Of a DNA stretch of 64,000 nucleotides, positions 57,187-64,000 are shown one piece after another. This stretch comes from Tricholomella constricta. Taxonomy: Eukaryota > Basidiomycota > Agaricomycetes > Agaricales > Lyophyllaceae. A program made the position numbers and the translations under genes. Location: positions 62,001 through 126,000 of the forward strand of contig JAACJP010000005.1 in assembly GCA_013368375.1 (NCBI GenBank), given 5' to 3'. The notes beneath the pieces were generated by a model. It was not told where the DNA came from. It did not search any database and was given only the letters and a program-made list of their open reading frames with translations. Each line of letters starts with the position of its first letter. Within the stretch, counting starts at the first letter, position 1.

Positions 57187-57793
57187 CTTGGACTCGTTCG
57201 TCCGCCTCCTCGTTAGTATGGAACAAAAGTCTTGACACCGTGAACCTCCCGGCTCAAAGAAATAGGTAACCGTTATTGACATTCTGGAACGCGACGAGCG
57301 TATTTGGAGCCTCAGAAGGGTCTGTTGGGAGTATGAAGAGTTAATTAAATGACGAATCCATCATTCAGAGAAGAAGACAGCGGGGACCTCAGAGGGGAAA
57401 TCAACACCAAAATGCAGAAGGTAGGCCAAATCTCAGACGCTCTAGGGCTTGTCCAGGCCAGGATTGGATGCAGAAAGTTGCTTAAATGGCACGGAGTCCT
57501 ACGATAGTCGTTTGAGGCAAAAATAGAGCCGAGGGATTGAAAGGAATGCCGATAAGCCGTCGGTAACCACCAGGCGGAGTTTGAAGCTTGACCATCTCAT
57601 CAGTTCCACTCGACGCTGCTTCTTTGATACAGTGCAATTCAAAGCTCTGGGCGAGGCCGTTATCGTACAACGAGATTAAGTGAGGCCGATGCTCCGTGCC
57701 CGTCCACCACGCATCAAGTCACATCTGTTGGCACTATACAAAAGGCTCATCAGTCTATGATGCCCCCGTACGACCTTGCTCAGAACGACCACA
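57187..57793. other. Spacer between the two hemerythrin-like genes
   Basis: Six hundred bases without a supported gene. It contains the 3' end of gene A and the promoter of gene B. Confidence 0.5.
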
Positions 57794-58796
57794 ATGCCTG
57801 CGCCGTATGCCACCATCCGTAAGTTCCTTAGCATTCTATGGCTTTTGGATACTGAGCTAATGTGTGCCATAGCGCGTCCTCCAGGCGACTGGAAGGATAT
57901 TTTTGACAACCAAGCCATGTAAGTAACTGTCCTTTTCCCGCATCACTGACTCCCGAAATTCATATCTCCACAGTGACATGTCCATCTCGCATAACATGTT
58001 CATTCGCGGCCTCAATGCTGTGTACGCTCAGGCCCCAAATATCCAAGAGAAACAAGTCCAGGCATTCGCTTTCTTCTGTAATTCCCTTGTACGTCATTTC
58101 CCTTCATTTATTCACTTGGTGCCCAAGCATGTTCGCCACAGTTGACTATGATCCACCATCACCACCATATTGAGGAAGAGTTGCTGTTTCCATTTTTTGA
58201 ATCGAAACTTGGCGCTGGTACCATGGAACATAACGTCGAGCAGCACCACGCGTTTCTGACTGGACTTGAGGATCTCTCGGCGTACATCAAAGATATTCAG
58301 GCTGGAAAAGCGAAATACAATGGCAAACTGATAACTGAAAAGCTCGACGGCTTTGCAGACGGGCTTGTACAGCACTTGCACGATGTACGTTCGTTATTTG
58401 CATCCTGACATTTAAATCGATCGTGATATCGATTCTCAGGAACTTCCTACTTTGGAATCAAGTAAAATGCGCGCGGCGTTTACGAAGAAGGACTTGAAGG
58501 ACCTCGAGGCTACTCTTGGAAAGCGTATCCTGAAGGACGTATCGCTCACTACCGTCCTGCCTCTTGGGATGGTCCTACACGATAAATCTACCGCTCCTCA
58601 GTTCGTCCCGTCCGATACTTTGGTGATTTCATCTCACACTTCTCTTCTGTGCAGCTTCCCGCCTTTGCCAAAGCCGATTCTTTGGGTCACTCAGTATGGT
58701 TTGTATCACCTCCACAGCGATGCCTGGGCATTCGGGCCTTGCGATGTCTATGGGAAGTTGAAGCCGGGCTTTGGGAATGACGCCCCCGCTGCCTAG
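57794..58796 (+). CDS. Hemerythrin-like (HHE domain) protein B
   Basis: MPAPYATI at 57794, then PRPPGDWKDIFDNQA, DMSISHNMFIRGLNAVYAQA, TMIHHHHHIEEELLFPFFE, MEHNVEQHHAFLTGLEDL, FADGLVQHLHDELPTLES, MRAAFTKKDLKDLEATLGKR and PPLPKPILWVTQYGLYHLHSD; stop 58794-58796. Intron positions equal those of gene A, so the pair arose by tandem duplication. The central HHE core is strongly conserved between the two, while the introns are unalike, suggesting an old duplication under purifying selection. Metal-ligand residues are all present. The function within the family is not known. Confidence 0.85.
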
Positions 58797-60439
58797 GGTC
58801 CGAATCGCTCATGTTCTCTTGTACGTTGTCTAGTGACACTATACCCGATCTGTATGTCTGTTGGTCCATATATTCTTGCTATTATCGCCTCTGGTCTCGC
58901 AGTAAGTTACCGACAGCAGTTTGTTTAAGACGCCTGGTTTATCCGAAGGTTGCGTTGACAGTGCTCGAACTCGCGTCCCTCGCGTCTACCTTCGCGTCTA
59001 CTTCGCGTCTTTCGGCTCGGGAGTAACGTTACATGGTACACCATACTATTGCTCGAGTGTACCAGCGAGATATGACTCTAAGGCATACAGGCTCGTTTAT
59101 AACAAGTTGGAGGGGCCGCGTTATAGATATGACGAACTCAAAGCTTCAACGACTCTGCTTATAAACCAGGACACAGGTCGACGGTCGACGGTGGACGGTC
59201 GCCAGCCGCTTTCCAAGGACAATAATAAGTTCTGGAGTCCTCGGCATTGAAAATAAATATCTGCCATGGACAAGAATAACGAGAACCAAACCTACCACGG
59301 TCCACGCGCCCGGTGGTTTGTCTGTTCTATACCACCTGTTCGTGCGCCAGTACTTGTGATGCCACTGGCACAGGGCCTATCTAAGTCCGTGCTAGCCGTT
59401 TCCTTATCACGACCCTGGGGCATGCATCATCAATTTGAACAACGCCATGCGCCCGTGCCAGCGTCGCAAACTCGTGCCTAACTTTCCTCCTATCCCGGCG
59501 GTGTATGTCCCCCCGAGAACTGAAAGGCCTGATCTCGAGGCAGATCGTACTCCATTCTTAGTAGCACGCCGTCACATGTGTCCATCATCCATTTATTTAG
59601 ACACACTGGACAACTGGATAACAATCCATCTCCCGCCCAATGGCAGACCATGATGATATGTCGCAATGGTGATATCCCCAGATGCCATTTGTGAAATTAT
59701 TGATACAGCGACCTCGGTGCCTCCGCGGTCAAGGGATACGGCCTCCCGCGATTATCGATGTCGCTCTGATGGACCCATGGGGAGCCTGTCCTTGACGTCC
59801 GGGATATCTGCATATCTGCAGGTGATCAGACTCAGGGGCATACAGAGCGTGAAGGGACATATGACAGTGCCTCTGTACATCTGTCGTTCTCGGATGACGC
59901 TCCCCTGCTGAAGTGACAGAAGCACACAGTGCATTTGGTACGGATTCGTTGAAGATTGGAAGGGGCCTGGCGGACTCATAATAGCGCGCGAACAGCCTGA
60001 CCAAGCCGTAGGGCTAAACGGCTTAAGGACGGTCAATTGGTACTTCTATCGCACTGGCGCGCTCCTCGTGATGGAATTCAAACTTGAACGTGACACGGTC
60101 CCATCGGCAAATCCACAAAATCCGTTTGACGGTTACATCTACCGCCGCTCGGAATAATTATTGAAAAGATGATAATCTGACAGTGTTGCGGTGTGCATCT
60201 CGAGGAGGGTATTGATACGTATCTGATGGAACACTTGCAACAGGCACAGACGTCGTCGTGCACCGTGAGTTCTAATGGGCCAAGGCGTTGGCGCTTGGGA
60301 AGAACTAACTAAGCTCAGGAAACATGTGAGCCTGGTTCGCGTGCTCGTTTTGGACCAATGGGTATATTGCGTACTGTACATATTTGTGTGAATGATATTG
60401 TAGGAGCCTGAGAAGTAGTGTAGATCGTGTAGTAGAGAG
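58797..60439. other. Intergenic, no supported gene
   Basis: Short frames on both strands only. TCGACGGTCGACGGTGGACGGTCG near 59179-59202 is a small direct repeat. I see no repeat family or gene. Confidence 0.45.
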
Positions 60440-61333
60440 CTATAATTTTGGTAAGCCAGGCTGCATTTTGTTGAGAAACGCTGACGCGACGACCCGGCCT
60501 GAATCTTTGTCGACGACCTGCACGAGAGGTAAGCGAGAGAGCGCGATCACGAGAATATAAAGAAGCTGACCTCGCAACGAGATGTCATGACCCGTCCACC
60601 CAATGATATCGATGTGCTTATAATGCTCAGACGTGTGCCACTGAGAAATCAAAACCATTTAGCGAACAGGAACATATATGTCAATCATTGGTGACGCACA
60701 TGGATGCTGGTGAGTGGAATAGGATGTTCATCGCCTGGGTGACACCAACACCATTGACGTTTTGGAGCAATCCTAATACGACGAGCGGAGTGCTGCAGCA
60801 ACTGCCGGATAAAGGTTGATTAACAAAGCATATGCAGTGAAGAGGATGAAGGCGTACTTGTCGATCAGGTATGCTACACATCCACCGTGCAGCATGCCAG
60901 CACCATTGAGCATATCTATTTACGAAACCGGTGGACCGCGACGATTAGTCCTATCACCCCAAAGACGACGAAGAAACTCACGTTTTGAGACCTGGACCTC
61001 TGCTACAGTCGTAGCTTCCATACGACCTTGCCTTTCCTGCCTCCTATCGATGCTGACATCGACAAACTTGACGGTTTTGCCAACCTTGTGGCCGAAGCAG
61101 TGCTCGTCGCCGACTCCGTATGAGAAATAGGTGTTGGAGTTCAGTTGCTTTACGTAGTCTGGAGCGTTCCCTCTTATGGTGGAGATGTCCCCGTAGTCAG
61201 GCAGTGATGCAGGGTCAACCCAAGCTTTTCCTGAAGGTCGATGTGAGGAGGGACGTGAGACGTGGGAGTGTGTGGAGGTTGAGAGGGCCGACATCGACGA
61301 CGCGCTAGCAGAGGCAGTGTGCGATCTGGACAT
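60440..61333 (-). CDS. Hotdog-fold thioesterase (PaaI/ACOT13-like)
   Basis: The gene has about five exons and about 230 residues. MSRSHTASASASSMSA at 61333 begins a Ser-rich leader, then WVDPASLPDYGDIST, FSYGVGDEHCFGHKV, VAEVQVSK. Next is the hallmark exon LNGAGMLHGGCVAYLID (HGG hotdog motif), then NCCSTPLVVLGLL, TQAMNILFHSPAS, GTRLSIISTSISLGGRVMTS and RCEVVDKDSGRVVASAFLNK; stop 60440. The joins CAT-CCAT|GTGCGT to CTCAG|TGGCACA and GAG|GTCAGC to GTGCAG|GTCGTC keep frame. Family role: hydrolysis of acyl-CoA thioesters. The GG(M)xHGG motif and the following Asp (LID) match this class. Specificity is unknown. The Ser-rich N terminus is longer than in bacterial enzymes. Confidence 0.85.
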
Positions 61334-62969
61334 GGTGGAGGGTGGGAGAGGTTGGGCAAAGTTAGGTCGCTTTGACTTCCGGCGACCTGTAATATAGGCA
61401 TGTCGAGTAATGACTTATCTGGGGTTGAATGAATACTTGTGGGAGTGAGAGCCAGAAGAACGATTTGCACGTGAGATGACCATTCAGGCGATTCCACAGA
61501 TGCTCGTCAACCCGCGCGTTCTCGGAAACACACACTAGGGAACCAGGTGGATTTTCTGCGGATCGGTGCGGGACGACTGGCGGTGCGCATGTTGCCAACC
61601 ACGAAGAGGCTTTAGATCTGGAAGATCAAGAAGCACCGATCCAAAACAGGATCGATGTGCAACCGCCCTGACCGTGTAAGCGGATTTGAATCGCACGGTG
61701 CCCAGCTGTACTCTTGTCACTTGTCGTCGCATCAGATGAACTGTTTTTCGTTGCGTTCCTAAAAAAAAGAATGGTAAGGAGGCATCAACCGGGGCAGATA
61801 GGGTCGAGTTTGCATGCAAAGATATCCCCGAAAAAGGAATCTGATGGGAGAACGGTCCGCATCAGTTTGCTGGCTTCCATGGTCCAGTTTGGTCTTTCGT
61901 TTCGTCAAGAACGGAACATGAGACGAGGAGAGTAATTGACGACCTAGGGGTTTCGAGTATATGGATTTAACCTTTAAGCATTTATGCTGTGCCCTGTAGT
62001 GACAGATTGGCTGTACCTTGTAGTTTAATAACGAGCTTTGTTCTACACTCCAGACGTTCAAGAATTCGTTTTATTCAAAGCACACCGGTCTTCAGACAGT
62101 GGTAGCATGCACTTTCTTTGGATGCACGGCGGTGTGGCAAGAAAGAGACTGAAAAAGTTTCGGCACTGGGATGATGTGTTAGAGATCTAGATGTACACGA
62201 GATCCATGGTCCTTGAGCCTGGGTCAACAATCATTCGCACCATTCAACAAGAAATGAACGCTCACTCCGAGGCCCCTGTTATTTGGCACCCGTTGAATAT
62301 TTCGGGCGGATACTGTCGAAGCTATGCAGCGTACGCATGCTTCATAGTTGGTCTATACACGTCAAATAGCTTACAAGCTTGCTTGACCTTTACATCGGCG
62401 ACCTCGCCAACGGTTATCAATCATGAAACGACAACTCGCGCCGATGTCCGTGTCTGGGAGTTTCATGGAGTGGCATTTTTATTGTCGTTATCAGCACTTT
62501 GAGTAAGTAAAGTCACTTCCAGAGAGCAGAAGAGACGTTATATTACATGACATGCTCTATCGCGCTTCCTTGTGCGTATTCGTGCTGATAGATGACCGCC
62601 GATAGTGTTTGAAGGCGGAGTCCAATGCTCGGTACCTTTCCGAGGGGATTTTGAGGTAGAAGCAGAGCCACTTGAACCGGTGCGACGTCCACCGAGCTTG
62701 CATGAACATGCTAGACGAGGACCGCATTGAGATCCAGATAGTGTGTGCCCTTTAGCGACTGCAGTTAGATAGATGCCACCAGTTTCGCTTGGACCACGAG
62801 AGGAAAAAAAAAAGATGGAAAGCTTCGAAGAGAAGGCGGCCACCGTATCTATGGCCTACCGAATAGTTGCTAGAGATCTTCAACAGAAAATGAAGTTGTA
62901 GCAATCAACGTCTGAACAGAGGAGAGATGAAGCTCGTTTGGTTGTGTTTACCCGCGGTTGGAACGGAAA
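61334..62969. other. Intergenic, no supported gene
   Basis: Short frames only. Some are long by chance (minus 62538-62843) without splice or domain support. 62470-62520 contains a possible exon end (LLSLSAL, stop) on plus, not joined to anything. Confidence 0.4.
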
Positions 62970-63126
62970 TTAGCGAAGCTCTTCGACCTTGGCCCAAGCT
63001 TCGACGGCGCCTTGACCATCGATACCGGCATCAAGGAAACCTATGTAGCTGGCTTCAGCTGCTCTGAAGGCAAGCAATATTCAGTTTTGAAACGCACCTG
63101 GGAGAGATCGTGGTTTGAGGAGGCAT
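62970..63126 (-). CDS. Possible two-exon gene for a 40-residue protein
   Basis: ATG at 63126-63124 reads MPPQTTISPR, with a GTGCGT donor after CCCAG and a CTTCAG acceptor about 30 bases later. It continues AAEASYIGFLDAGIDGQGAV and ends EAWAKVEELR at TAA 62970-62972. The second exon has a coding look (no rare runs, amphipathic helix). The intron is short (about 30 nt), so these may instead be the last exons of a longer gene whose upstream part I cannot see. I do not recognise the family. Confidence 0.35.
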
Positions 63127-63442
63127 GGTAGATCACACTCGGAAGTCTAGTGTAGGATAAGTGTGACTCTTCTCAAAATTCTGAGTATCCTGCGTGCACC
63201 TCCGAAGCGATTTCGGTATTCATTTGCGTGGGCGGGACACCTTGATGCCCGAAGAGCCCGACAACACAGTATTACTTCTTGTAGTCTGGGTCTCTAAGAT
63301 AGAATGCCCACACACTTTGTTATGGTTGAATTAAACAATTCTGTACCGGTCGGCAGAGGCAAAGAATTAATGTTACATATAGAATGAATGGTTTTAAATG
63401 GTTCTAGATATCAAGATGTACCGTTGCATCCCGTGTGTCTTC
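63127..63442. other. Spacer, no gene seen
   Basis: AT-rich sequence between the small gene and the desaturase stop; probably the desaturase 3' UTR. Confidence 0.4.
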
Positions 63443-64000
63443 TCAGGTTCGAGGTTCTATCATTGCCTCCCCAAATTGGTTCCTGAAGAACAGGATATCG
63501 CCCTCGCTCTCAACAAAGGTGCATTGCGTGAAGGATCGCCAAAGCGCGTATAGTACAGGCTGGGGGTGGCGCGTCAGATGAAACAAGCAAGATACGGACG
63601 AAACTGTCCTGCTGACCGTGGAGTCGTAGTTATAGTATTCACCGAGGACTGGCTTGATCGCCTCTGTTACTTGAGGGAGATTATCTAACAGGTAGCGCTC
63701 GTGAACGTGCCGCGGGGCAGAGTGATACGGTTGACGTACAGAATGGCACCGTTGCAAAAAAATGGTGGGCGAGATGATCGGTGCTAATCTGGTATGGAGA
63801 GATAGCAATTCATTAGAGGAAGCTAAGAACCCGTTCAGATCGCATTAGAAATCTTACGTTGTGAAAGAAAAATCGACCGACCCAATCAAAAACGGGGCGG
63901 TCAACGGTTGCCAGAGCTCCGCGGGCAAAAGTCCACTGATCCTGCAAGGAGATCGTTTAGCCTGAGCGGGAAAGATGTGGGATCCATCCGAGCCTTACCT
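63443..64000 (-). CDS. Δ12 fatty acid desaturase, 3' end (runs off right edge)
   Basis: From the right edge an exon reads DQWTFARGALATVDRP and VFDWVGRFFFHN. It is spliced to ISTDHLAHHFFATVPFY, the third His box (H-x2-HH) of membrane desaturases, then NLPQVTEAIKPVLGEYYNYD, PVLYALWRSFTQCTFVES and EGDILFFRNQFGEA; stop 63443. Introns restore frame (HN|IS, FY split T|AT, ST|PV). These blocks match fungal Δ12 (oleate) desaturases in the C-terminal part. Reaction: oleoyl chain to linoleoyl chain in ER phospholipids using a di-iron centre. The first two His boxes and membrane segments lie beyond the window, so Δ15 activity cannot be excluded. Confidence 0.8.

Overview
The window is genomic DNA from a filamentous basidiomycete, most probably an Agaricomycete. 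The evidence is: spliced genes with many introns of about 45-70 bp and GTRNGY donors; a fungal kinase-like family typical of mushroom-forming fungi; a Spo7-type lipid regulator; a fungal-type amidase and a Δ12 desaturase; and a dense load of eukaryotic transposons. There are no bacterial operons, rRNA, tRNA or CRISPR signals. Most real genes are broken into exons, so their products below were read across inferred splice sites.

Layout. 1-457 is the 5' end of a disordered-protein gene leaving the left edge. 0.5-4.7 kb is gene-poor. 4.7-22.4 kb is a degenerate tandem cluster built on one module: a minus-strand kinase-like gene facing a plus-strand small coiled-coil gene across a short shared promoter. 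Kinase copy 1 (5494-6793) faces a dead coiled-coil relic. Copy 2 (8020-9322) faces an intact coiled-coil gene (9732-11062). Copy 3 has been cut in two by a 6.8-kb Mutator-like element (14887-21664) with terminal inverted repeats and a perfect 9-bp target duplication. That element encodes one very large protein joining a GCM1-type zinc finger, a MULE transposase, a USP-type deubiquitinase, a PHD finger and a Tudor/chromo-like C-terminal segment. This is the most interesting object in the window. At 24.3-26.7 kb another divergent pair occurs (small coiled-coil gene on minus, kinase copy 4 on plus). A near-identical plus-strand kinase copy 5 lies at 36.5-37.8 kb.

Between copies 4 and 5 lie a 642-bp hAT-like MITE (27282-27923) and a nearly full-length LINE (about 27.9-34.7 kb). 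The LINE has an unusual order, endonuclease - RNase H - reverse transcriptase, and one in-frame stop in each ORF. 37.9-38.9 kb is a tandem repeat interrupted by a 607-bp mariner-like MITE. Single-copy genes follow: a DnaJ-domain membrane protein (39.4-40.5 kb) and a secreted amidase (41.0-43.3 kb). 46.5-52.5 kb is a young Ty3/Gypsy LTR retrotransposon on the minus strand, with nearly identical LTRs and an internal deletion of gag.

The right end holds housekeeping genes: a Spo7-like regulator (53.4-54.8 kb), two tandem hemerythrin-domain genes (56.2-58.8 kb), a hotdog-fold thioesterase (60.4-61.3 kb), a possible 40-residue gene (63.0 kb) and the 3' end of a Δ12 fatty acid desaturase running off the right edge. 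All functions are assigned from motifs read by eye. No database search was run, and splice sites are inferred from GT/AG, reading frame and paralogue comparison.
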